Assembly (NCBI GenBank): GCA_038501625.1
Contig: JAZAYU010000262.1
Span: 496,001 to 560,000, forward strand
Length of the DNA stretch: 64,000 nucleotides
Direction of reading: 5' to 3'
From: Corbicula japonica
Taxonomy: Eukaryota; Mollusca; Bivalvia; Venerida; Cyrenidae
Below, piece after piece: positions 1 through 10,428 of this stretch (the stretch's first letter is position 1; every line of letters starts with the position of its first letter). The notes under the pieces are model-generated. The model was not told the origin of the DNA, did no database searches, and saw nothing but the letters and a program-made list of their open reading frames with translations. The position numbers and the translations under genes were made by a program.

Positions 1-1190
1 TTTCTTGCGTCGGGGATTCAGAAATGAAAAACAAAATAGCATGTCGCAATGGTTCATTTTACTCATAGGAAACAGCATCAACTACCCTTTTGAAAAATAT
101 TTTCAGAAATTTAATATTCGTCATTAAATATGACCTACAATCAAACGCCGACAATAAGATCAGATGTCCGAATATTTGGCGGTAAAAACCACGTGATTTG
201 TTCGAAATACACGTTGTATGCCCGCCGAGTACATCCTAATCATATGACGTAAAAATACATATGACGAACAATTAAACCTTAACAATACGTCAGACGTGTG
301 CAATTAAAATAAACACATGATTTGCACGAGATGCACGCTTCTTCTCGTCCAATATTTATTACAAGTTGCGTTTCGTCTAAATATAATTGTTCAGCAATAG
401 CAAGTTTGGAAAAAGTGATCTCCATTTGAATTCTCAACAGTAGGAACTTTCCCGTTAATCAAGAAGAGATTACCTCCCGTGGACATTTGACGATTATTTT
501 TTTCGGTTTATACTGAACAAATATCCAATGTAACTCTAGAAAGCTTAGTCACGTTGTAGTATTGCAACACCGAATTTAAATGAGCGTAATTGTATAAAAT
601 ATTTGTTTCTAAAGTTTCAGTTTCTTAACTAACTAACTACTTTTCGAATACGCATGCATGCTTCAAAAACAAAAAGCAAAAGATAGATATCAGTCGGATC
701 GGGTCGCACGTGTGGATACATCTCCGGAGCTAAATATTTAAGCACCTTAATAATTACATGTGTAAGATGTTTTGCTATATTTTTTTCAATAATCTAAGAT
801 CCTCATAACGCAATAATTTTTACAGTGTTGTTAGAAATGCAATCATGGTAAATGCACTCTAAGGCATGCTTATCGTGCAGACAATGTTCATTAATCACTT
901 TAATCCTAGCGTCAGCTCGAGTCATGTATACGCACGTGTGCCCCGCGCTGGAAATTTTCGGGAACTTAATATGAATCTAAAACTATATCGTCTTTGATAG
1001 TGATTAACATTATTCTGATGTAAAATTTTTAAAATTACTCAAAATTACCAATGTAAACTAATCTTATTAATTCAATAAATTTATTTAATGTGACCTGACA
1101 TACGTGTAGTAATAATGCTACCATGCTGAAATAGGGTCGCTGACAAAAATGATAATCTTCTGTTAATTTTATAACAACGTACTTCTTTTT
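1..1190. other. No gene seen (AT-rich)
   Basis: I see no open frame with coding character, RNA gene or clear repeat here. The sequence is AT-rich non-coding DNA. Confidence 0.5.
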
Positions 1191-1452
1191 ATAATTTATA
1201 AATAATACACACTCTTTACTTTCGAATTTTTGAACACTTGTTCTTTATCAAGAAAAATACAGAAATAATTGTGTTTAAGTAAAATCCATGTTGCAAGCGT
1301 ATTGTTGTTTGATGTTTCTCAGGACGACGTCGTCCTGAGAAACATCAAACAACAATACGCTTACTTAAACACAATTATTTCTGTATTTTTCTTGATAAAG
1401 AACAAGTGTTCGAAATTTCGATAGTAAAGAGTGTGTATTATTTATAAATTAT
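1191..1452. repeat. Loopless palindromic fold-back element
   Basis: A left arm (1191..1328) and right arm (1329..1452) are near-perfect reverse complements meeting at a centre with no spacer (AGGACGACGTCGTCCT). The left arm carries about 14 extra bases near 1288..1303, and there are a few mismatches near the outer ends. The outer ends are ATAATTTATAAATAAT and its complement. It could be a fold-back MITE or a palindromic duplication. No coding content is seen. Confidence 0.85.
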
Positions 1453-2517
1453 ATAACTGACTTCCCTTTTGGAAGATTTTGCGTAATTGTGATACTTCTT
1501 TTTTAAATTTACAAATTCATAGTTCTAAAGTTTATTGTCAAATTCAGTTTGAAACTTAATTTCATAATTGACCATCTATAATTCTTTGTAAGTGGTTTGA
1601 CAATTTTATTACTTATAAGATGTAGATATCACGGAAAGTTGTCATGGCAACATTTGCCCGAGGCAGATAAATTATCGGAATTTTAGGGATTGTACATGAA
1701 CATTATGACAGTCTTACTTTGACTCTTCTTTAAGAAACAACTAAATCATAATCAAGAGCGAATGAATACCGCTCATAAATAAGGATTACTTAAACTAAAT
1801 TTAATGAATAGTGATTTTACTTGATTTTTACTGAGCAAGTGAAAACCTTGTACATTTATATCTAACACAAATATTGGGAACATTACTTTTTTGTTATTTG
1901 GCGTTATTTGAAACAAGAAATAGAGAAATTTTATACGTGTTATTTACTGCCGACAGAAACCCGACGTATTTAACACTGAAGTAGAAATTAGGCGAGTTTT
2001 CGAAACAATTAAATTTGATTTATACGGTAATACAACATCAATTTACGGAGAGTATAGTTGTGGAACGGTTATTATTATATTCATCCAATTAAAAATAAAT
2101 TTTGGGAAGTTTTGATTGCTTTTTCTAATCAAATTATGAGCATTCCTCCCTTTTACGCGGTACATTCCCTATTACACAATGCAAAGCTGTGTCCGCTAGA
2201 ATAAGCGGACAAATTTGAATTACGATGACCTTCGAAAACTTGTCCGCGATGATTTTTCCCTCAAAAGAAATGTCTTCAACGGTGGCAGTGTCGAATCCGA
2301 GCTTCGTGTTTTAATTGCAGAAATAACTAACTTTTTATTAGAGTATTCAATCCTACTTAGGGCTTTATAGTTTTTATAAATGTATCATATCTAATCTGTC
2401 CCACAACCATTTAATTTGCCAAATTTACATGGAAAAGTTTTCATTGTTTCCTTCGCCGAACTGGATCGCCTTCACGGAATAGGCCTGTTGCAAACATGGT
2501 AATGTTAAATTTTGCAA
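1453..2517. other. No gene seen
   Basis: AT-rich non-coding sequence with no supported feature. Confidence 0.5.
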
Positions 2518-2700
2518 CGCACGGAAGAGGAAATGGAACGCTGGAAACGCTAGAAACGGGAGAAACGGAAAAAAAACTCTGAAAACGCAGCGTTGAAAGC
2601 GTTTTAATCGAAATGGAAACGGAATGGAAACGCAACGGAAACGGAATGGAAGCGCAACGTTGCAAACTAAAATGGAAATGAAACGGAGTGGAAACGCAAA
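2518..2700. repeat. Degenerate GGAAACG low-complexity repeat
   Basis: Roughly twenty imperfect copies of a 6-12-base GGAAACG/GGAATGG unit. The Phe/Pro/Arg-rich open frames on the minus strand are a product of this repeat, not a gene. Confidence 0.8.
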
Positions 2701-2847
2701 AAATGTCAAGTTCTTTATTTAAAGTACAAAAACTTCACCAAAATAGTGCAATGAACTTTGAACATATTAATATGAATTAGTAATTGGAATCGATCATGTC
2801 ATAAAACTATAGATTAATCGGAAACCTTCTTGACTGATTAACGTGTA

Positions 2848-3185
2848 GTAGATTTTGTACAAGCGGCCTCGGTAGCGCAAATGGTATAGCGTCATCACCT
2901 AAAGCCGGAGGTCCGAGGTTCGAATTCTGGTCAAGGCTAACTGTCCAACCCAAATATGCTTATAGGCGTCGTGGACAGGGCGATGAACCTCGGAGCTCCT
3001 TTGTCTTTGGGCGAAGCATGTGGCTGGGATATTCGACCCGAACCTAGGCAGACCCTTGCGGACATTTCCAAGTAGGTAGGAAATGTCTCGTAATATGAAC
3101 TAAGGCACTGCCTCTCTCGGAATCGACGAATCAAAAGTGAAGTATATAGTATGTTTAACAGTAAAACAAAGAAACAAAGAAACAA
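2848..3185 (+). mobile_element. tRNA-derived SINE
   Basis: The head has an A-box-like segment (GGTAGCGCAAATGG) and a B-box (GGTTCGAATTC at 2917..2927). An unrelated body follows, ending in a tail of repeated AAACAAAG. The acceptor arms do not pair well, so it is not a functional tRNA gene. The 5' 30 bases nearly match those of a second copy at 6658, which supports a dispersed SINE family. Confidence 0.7.
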
Positions 3186-5728
3186 GTCATCATTTGTTTT
3201 ACTTTTTAACCAAAACTAGTCAAGATTGTAAGATGCAACACTATATCTTAATGAGGTGAATGATTCTGTGAAATTTGGAAGACTCCCGTGAGATGTTGAA
3301 TACACCAGTTTGCCTGTAAACTCTTAGTAAGACAGCACCAAAATGTGATCAAAATACAAGGCTGACTGATGGAATTAGAAAGATAGACTCATTAAAATCT
3401 GGCTAACAACGTAGATTGTAAAACATCATTCCACAACAACTAAAATTCTGAGTTGGAATATGGTGACACCAATGACAGAGAAAGTAGCAAAGCTTGTCAT
3501 ATTCTTTGAATATTCAAGCTTGAAATCAACAAACATACTTTTGGGTCTGAGGACTTAAGATAATACTATGAGTGACAGTAGAGCAATTTATTATCCGAAT
3601 AGAACGAGTCTATTCCTATTTTCTATGGTTCCATTAAACAGCAAATTATATTCATAACAAAATTATACTGATGGTGTTGTTCAGTTAATGTTCGTCAATG
3701 AGGTCTACAGTAAAACGTTTTTTTGTATTATTTGATATCACAATCACACAGTATAATTGTATAGACAATTCTTTTTCTTGTCTGTTGACATAAACCTCTC
3801 AAGCGGCACCTTCTATTGCAGGAATTAGTTGTGGATGTAATATATATGTAGACTGTATGCTCCCTCTACTGTCTAGAACTGTAAAACTGATCTCCCCACA
3901 GCATTCCATGTGAAGTTGTTTTCCTAAAATATTAAATTCATCAGCCAATAAATTTACTTTCAAGAATAAGTTTATATCTTATAGCTTTTACATTTTTTTT
4001 GTTGGCAGTCAAAATTGATTTAAAATATTTAGACACCTAAAAATAAAATTTATCAAATACATTGATTTTTTATGCTCTGATAATTACTTCATGTATCCTG
4101 ACTCTTGACTTACTATATGAAGATTTTTTTATCACATGGACAACAGTATAGTTCAACGTCAGCTGAACTTATTTGGGGTCTGATCTGGATCTAAACTGTT
4201 AACTTCTTGGTCAGAAATAACCTCATAAATCTAAACGTTAGCATGTAGATCCTGATCAAACTGCACAAATAAGCCTGCTGAACTGGATATACACTGGTCA
4301 CTAATGTGATAAAGGGTGTATTCATGAAGTAGAATGTCAAAAGAAAATAACATAATAACTTATATTCATGCACTGGAAGATTCAGTGTGATGTCTCTGTA
4401 TTAGTATTATACATTAATGGAGCTCTAATACATGAATATAAAGAAAATTTATGCAAACCTTGTATCTGTTTACTATGGTAATGTTCATATTCTGTGCTAT
4501 AGCTGTCTACCAATTCTGCATAAGTATCAACTCTATAACCTTCATTAGTTGGGTGATACACATCTCTGAAAATAAATGTTTTATTTTAAATCTTCTCTGA
4601 TAACTAGTAAGTCAGTTACACAGTACCTTTTGTGGCTTATAAAGATGTACATAAATTGCTGATCCAGTTTACAGTTAACAATTCATACTGTTGCCATAAT
4701 TTATTTATTACATGTAGGGTCTTTTTATATAAATCACATAAAATGAAGATGGAAATAATGAAAACTTTCATGCCGTCTTTAATTCCTAGACAAGATTTGC
4801 ATAAAACCAGAGTGTTATCACATTTTAAAGACCACAAAAAGATGTGCCAGCTGATCTGAATCTACAGGGACCCATCATGTTATGCACAACATGGTCCACA
4901 GAGAAACTTTGTGGTGTTTGATTCTGTGTCTTCCAAAAATTTGGCATGTTCAGGTGATGTTGTTTGAACACGCCAGAGATTATGGTACACTATAGCATGA
5001 AATTTTGATGTTTTTGTAACTATTCCAGAACTAGCTGGGTAAACATTTCTGCTAGTCCCAGTATTTACAGTAAAGAAAGAAACAGGAAACTCAAGTGGAA
5101 GCGTTACATGGGGGCTTGATAATGTTAAAACATATCTCAAAACATGTTGTAATAAACTTATTGCTGTTGTAATATGATATTCACATGGTGCTAAAAGAGA
5201 ATGGCTCATATCAAATTAAAATTTAAACTAGTCTGCACTAAAAATTGAGCTAGCCCACGGACAAGCAATCAGATATTTTGAGATTGCCCGATACAATTTT
5301 CAGCTTGTCCAGGGCTTCGGGCTAGTGGGTTTGTCCAGCCCTGCATAATCATGTAAAAGAAGGGCAAATTCTGCGCTGTTTGAGTGTGTGTACTGTTTAT
5401 TAATGGTAAATTAAAAAAAAATTACCTCTTCAGTAGTCTAATTTTTCTCCTATTCCAGTTTCATGCTCTTTGAACAAGATTTGTCACGCATCTTTCACAT
5501 GTATACTTCAAACTGAAATACAAATTATAAAAAACAAATTTTATAAACAATATTATTTGCCCAATGAATGCATATACTTTCCGATGACTTAATTTATTTT
5601 CTTAGTTTCAAGTGAGCGATCATAAGATAATTTTTACACTCAAACATCTGGACCCAGGCATTCATACAAAAGCCACAAACTATTGGACTTTGAAAAATAA
5701 ATGAATTTTCAAATACCAATTATTTAAT
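3186..5728. other. No gene seen
   Basis: Only short frames without family resemblance, splice support or repeat structure. AT-rich intergenic or intronic DNA. Confidence 0.45.
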
Positions 5729-5970
5729 GGTTAACACGGCTTCAGCATCCAACACATTTGAACTTGTAACAGTTACTTGTTTGAAAGAGCAATTATTCCT
5801 AAAATCTGAAATAAATATTTAGTGGTAAACACGGCTTCGCCGTGCTTCCTTTTTAAATCATTCTACACTATGTCTCATTTTTTAATGAAATGTAGCTCTA
5901 ATAATTTTTATTTGTTGTAAATGAAGCATTATTCAGATAGCATTTGGTAAACACGGCTTTGCCATGCCTC
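5729..5970. repeat. Three copies of a CACGGC-type hairpin motif
   Basis: GGTTAACACGGCTTCAGC (about 5729), GGTAAACACGGCTTCGCCGTG (about 5824) and GGTAAACACGGCTTTGCCATG (about 5946) recur at about 90-120-base spacing. The middle copy forms a perfect CACGGC/GCCGTG stem with a TTC loop. Function unknown. Confidence 0.5.
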
Positions 5971-6657
5971 AAATTTCCACTTATATTAGCAGAGTAGCTG
6001 TATGCTATATCTAAGCCTTGGGTTCGAGTCCTACACATCGTCAATGCCATTAGCTGGTCAGATTTCATTTGACCAGTTCTGTCCAGTCTACGGTATCCAG
6101 AGTTAATTCAACGCAATACCTTATCGCTTTCCCACACCAAATTAAAACGAAAGCAATCGATATTACTATCTAAACTGCAATGTTACACTTACTGTTCGTG
6201 TTGATAATTGCAGTAAAAAAATAAAAAAAATGCGTCAATTTCCATTGTTTAGAATGCTTGGGAAAGCGGTGTAAATGTCATTTTGTCACTCTGTATTTTA
6301 ATTAATTAACCCAAACCTACTACCGTAATACGCATCGCTACGGTGGAGTCTACTGTTAGACACTAACTCTGTGACAATATTAGGATTTAATCAATGTAGA
6401 AACTTATTTACCTTAATGTTTTGGCGAGTTAAATCTTAATTGTTTCTAACATATGGAAGGAGAACTTCTGAAAATCCGAATCGAGAAACAAAATGGCGGC
6501 TTTTCAGTTTTAAAATCCGGAACCAAACATTCTGGACTATTGCACCCGGATGAAAGTCATATTGTCCAATCAGAAAGCCTAATTTGCAAACCGCAAGACA
6601 AGGTTTCAAAGTTTCAAGGTACTGCTTTTTGCTTCCGTAAAAGTGGGGAGAAATGTA

Positions 6658-6765
6658 GTAGATTTCGTACCAGCGGCCTCGGTAGCTCAGTTGCTAGAGC
6701 GTCGACACTGTAAGCCGGAGGTCCGAGGTTCAAATCCTGTTCTAAGCTACTCTATCCAGCACAAA
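6658..6765 (+). mobile_element. tRNA-derived SINE head (second copy)
   Basis: Shares its lead-in and tRNA-like region with the element at 2848: GCGGCCTCGGTAGCTCAG as A-box region and AGGTTCAAATCC as B-box. The downstream body differs or is lost. Acceptor arms do not pair, so a working tRNA gene is unlikely. Confidence 0.6.
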
Positions 6766-7151
6766 TTTGCCACAAACGATTTATTATAATTACATGTTGT
6801 ACATAATTTCGTCATTTCGTCAACTTAAAGGAAGAAAGCTCGAACTTCAGTATTATTACGTTACAAACATAAAAACAAAGTAGAATATATTCGTGATTCT
6901 TTTAACAATCATCAAAGCTCGATAACAAAAAAAAACAGAACCGCTGCACATGTTACAAATACTGTCATTCCCTAGGGTTCTAAAACTTATTTCGAAGTCC
7001 AGTGTGAGATCTTCCGCTTTCCATTTATAAGTTTTGAGACTGTACTACATTTATATTTTACAAATTACAGTTCAACAGCGCCTATAGGATACCAGTGTCA
7101 AGTAATGACGATCACTTAATATATCAGAGTTATCCGCGCATTCTTTGTTTT

Positions 7152-7242
7152 GTGTTGTCCCGACTAGCTTAATTGGTAGTGCTCGGCGTTATGTGGCTAG
7201 GCGCTGTCGCCGAACATGTTCGATTCCCATTGTGGGCATATA
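7152..7242 (+). mobile_element. tRNA-like SINE head, second family
   Basis: TAGCTTAATTGGTAGTGC resembles an A-box and TGTTCGATTCCC a B-box, separated by a GGCTAGGCGCTGTCGCCG hairpin. The same arrangement recurs at 45658..45747, so this is a dispersed family. A type-II tRNA relic is the alternative. Confidence 0.5.
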
Positions 7243-8398
7243 TGTTTTAACTTCTTTCTGAAAATATTGTCATAGATTACACCGAAAAAAACATTAATGT
7301 TTAATTTGATATGCATGTATCTAAAAGAATCAAATTCTGCATGCTTAAACAATAACATAAGCTTCCTTTTTTATAACAGAACTACTTTGATGCAAATCAT
7401 AAGAATATAACACACAAAAATATAACGTTTAAGGATTTATGCAACAGACTCACTAAAATGTTTCATTGTCATTATGTCAGTGTAATCTATCCTCAGCGTC
7501 GCAGCAAATATATGCAATCCTTTTCTCCTTTTCTCCTTGACTGTGCGCTTTTTATAGTAGTTTCTTACAAAAATTGCATATACAATTATTTGAAGAAGTA
7601 CATTACAATTTGTCGAATATAACAATGGTTTACGCAACTAACATCTCACTTGCAAAACGTCGCCAAAGAAACGATTTCAACTAGATCCGAGTGTACTCTG
7701 TCTCGATTTATGGTTACCCATACTTTTGATTTTATTTCATGTTAAACGATCCAAGGAAAAGCGAGAAACAATAAGCGATCACTTTCATCTGGTCTTGAGA
7801 TTGTGTGTACAAGCGGCCATTCTTTGTCACGTTATTCCCAAACTTTAATAATGTGCTGCCAAACTTTATATGTTCGGAGTTCGGTCTGTTGTATTTTTAT
7901 TCTGCGGTCAAAGGAACAAGAGCGTTTTCAAAGTATTACTTTTAATTGCTTTTCATTGTTTATCTATTAAATAAATGAAAAAGGGAACTTTGAAAGCCAC
8001 CAAACACGACCAATATTAAAATATTGCAGGCTCGGTTTAATTGAATTTGTATATGAGTAGTCTAAATCATCTATACATTCGGTAATTGATCAGTATCACA
8101 CTGCTCTGACGAACGTCTAGGGACATCGCTATATAAAAAGTCTGACCGGCGCTTTTGGTTCCCGACTTCAGTTCATCGCGATTTCTAATGAAATTAGTTA
8201 ACACTATAATTTACATACTATGACATTTCGATAATGTGATCATATCCAAGCTACAAAATCATGTATATGGTTTATAGCAAAGGCGTTTTAAATCACATGC
8301 CACTTTACTATACATAAATGATTGCAAATATATGCGACGCCGTTGCTGCCACAATTTCATTATCGTTATTAGACTCCTACTAAGTCGTTATCAGTAAA
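7243..8398. other. No gene seen; short dispersed repeat at 7978..8065
   Basis: Non-coding. The stretch at 7978..8065 (AACTTTGAAAGCC ... AAATATTGCAGGCTC) matches 25047..25110 and so is a dispersed repeat of unknown type. Confidence 0.5.
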
Positions 8399-8401
8399 AC
8401 A

Positions 8402-8859
8402 TAATCATGCATGCGCAGTTAAACACTCTATATCTTTAAAACCACAGACAAGAATGCTCACCCATCATTACCTACATGTACATGTTATTATGTCTGTGCA
8501 TCGTGATGTTACTTACGTTCGTGCATCATTATGATATGTCAATGCATTATTACTTTATGTCTGTGCATCATTTTCGTTATTTGTACACATCTATATGTTG
8601 TGCCCGTTTAACATATGTTATGATAATGCATAATCATGCATGCGCAGTTAAACATTCTATATCTTTAAAACCACAAACAAGAATGCTCACCCATCATTAC
8701 GTACATGTACATGTTGTTATGTCTGTGCATCGTGATGTTACCTACGTTCGTGCATCATTATGATATGTCAATGCATTATTACTTTATGTCTGTGCATCAT
8801 TTTCGTTATGTGTACACATCTATATGTTGTGTCCGTTTAACATATGTTATGATAATGCA
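8402..8859. repeat. 229-bp tandem duplication
   Basis: Two adjacent ~229-base copies starting TAATCATGCATGCGCAGTTA at 8402 and 8631, differing by a handful of substitutions. Each is rich in TGTGCATC and CATCATTA submotifs. The open frame across it (8476..8763) repeats the same peptide and is not supported as a gene. Confidence 0.85.
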
Positions 8860-9907
8860 TCATAACATTTAATTTAACAATTACCATTATTACGTTATCT
8901 TTTACACCTTTACATTATGTGTATTTACTATGTACCCATTAATGATTTTAGCATAGTGCAGCGTTAATCCGCAAGATTGATACAACTCGTCAGAAAATAA
9001 AAAACACGGCCCAACCCCCCAAATTCCTTATTTATTTATTTAAGTTATACTTAATATTCTTGTTTTGTCTTCTCCAAGCTGGGAAATTGAGTCATTAAGT
9101 TTTTAAATTTAGTTTTTTTATGAAATCTAATTGAGGTGATTTCAATATAAAATGTTTATTAGGTAGCCATGATGGTAATGCAAAGAATTTTGAATAAATG
9201 TTAAGAAATAAACAAAACAAGGTGTAGATCCAAGCTTTCTGTTTCGGACGTAATTTTGATCCAAAGCGATCAAAATTTTAGAGAAAATATGATCTTCTAA
9301 TTAAAAAACTTAATTATAAATATTTCTAAGGTAGCAATAAGGTTACTATTGTGCTTGACTGTCTTCAAACAATTTTCGTCTAATCTCGTAGTTACAGAAT
9401 CCAGCTGAATTACATACTCCTGTGGGAACAATGATGCACAGGAAAAGTGCGTGTCGCCGTACGATTTCCTGTTAAGACTGTTGGCAAGCAGACAATTTTA
9501 AACAATTATCACGAGACAGCAACGACGTTCCATACTAATATCCTTACTTCACTACTCTTAGAGCCTCGTTTTGAAGCGTCCGATTGTTTAATAAACAATG
9601 TCTTCAGACGTACTGATCGCCTTTGCCTCAGAGCATCTGAATGACTGAATGATTTAGACTAGTATATGAGCAAGTGCTTACTACTGTTCACGCCGCCTAG
9701 CCTCGGGTTGAGCGTACTCAGTATTTACACAAATACATGTCATTCTCAACGGCCTTCAATAGACTATATAACTAATAACAGTACTGATTGTATGTTCTGA
9801 TTGTAATGAATGGACACAAAACCGACCTCTATTGTTAGTTATTTTGTGGACCCACAATCCCAAGCTTGTGTTTAAGAACATTAATCATGACTATTACTAA
9901 GAAATTC
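8860..9907. other. Flank of the Naiad array; no gene seen
   Basis: No convincing coding sequence. A CGCCGCCTAGCC..GGGTTGAG segment at 9690..9740 recurs at 25153..25195, indicating a shared dispersed repeat. Confidence 0.45.
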
Positions 9908-10376
9908 TAAAAAGGTGAAATATGCATATCAGGAATCGCCACATTCAGAAAAAACAGCCTCCCCACACAGTCAAGAAGAAGAGAGGGGGAGAGAGCATGG
10001 TTAATAAAATAATCAGTTTCAAAAAAGACACCACTAACAATAAACAAAAATGAGAACCCGAGGGGTTACCGCCTTGGAACGGTCAGTGGCAAATCAAATT
10101 GCCACTGGGGGTTTAAACCAGGTTCTAGGGTGCACCAACCTCACACTTGCCCCAACAGGTTCTCATATCACAAAACAAGTACAAGTTGTCTTGGTGAAAA
10201 GACTCCAACCCACTTATCTGCTTAACAATGTTGCATGCAAAAGCACACAAACATATAAAACATAAGAAGCTAAGAGCATTGCAAAGCCGAAAGGGGTACT
10301 CAATGATCTTACCGAGACCAGAGCTCCTGGAGTAAAATCAGCAAGAACACGATGACAGGGATAAAAGAAACAAATC
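9908..10376 (-). other. Naiad 3' UTR and 3' terminus (unit A)
   Basis: Non-coding 3' part. Its last 220 bases (10127..9908) are the segment repeated as the pseudo-LTR at the array's 5' end. The 3' tip, ATATGCATATTTCACCTTTTTA, is also found as isolated relics elsewhere in the window. Short plus-strand frames here are antisense shadows. Confidence 0.75.
10084..10107. repeat. 9-bp perfect hairpin in the pseudo-LTR
   Basis: CAGTGGCAA / TTGCCACTG with a 6-base loop, next to a GGTTTAAACC palindrome and enclosed by AGAACC/GGTTCT pairing. Repeated at 14274..14297, 18464..18487 and 22654..22677. It is likely an RNA structure in the element's UTR. It is absent from the diverged relic at 43.86 kb. Confidence 0.6.
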
Positions 10377-10428
10377 GAGTTTCTAGGTTCTTTTAAGAAA
10401 AGATTTCCCCAATAACCTTCATAAACTC
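10377..10428 (-). promoter_or_regulatory. SECIS element (unit A)
   Basis: It begins at the base after the TAA stop. Helix I is GAGTTT/AAACTC. The SECIS core is ATGA (10422..10419) facing AGA (10384..10382), allowing tandem G.A pairs. Helix II is AGGTT/AACCT, extended past a mismatch by TT/AA and then GGGG against TTCT across an AA bulge. AAA (10406..10404) starts the apical loop exactly 12 bases above the ATGA core. These are all the parts expected of a eukaryotic SECIS. A diverged relic at 44150..44169 keeps ATGA and AAA at the same spacing. Confidence 0.85.

Noticed and set aside
2425..2709. Phe/Pro/Arg-rich minus-strand frames
   Set aside because: Translation of the GGAAACG low-complexity repeat.
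2863..2940. Functional tRNA gene (also at 6675, 7155, 31383 and 45658)
   Set aside because: Acceptor and anticodon arms do not pair properly, and SINE bodies or sister copies follow, so these are tRNA-derived SINE heads.
9908..10127. Hammerhead ribozyme in the pseudo-LTR
   Set aside because: No CTGATGA...GAAA core is present on the minus strand; CCTGATATG is not sufficient.
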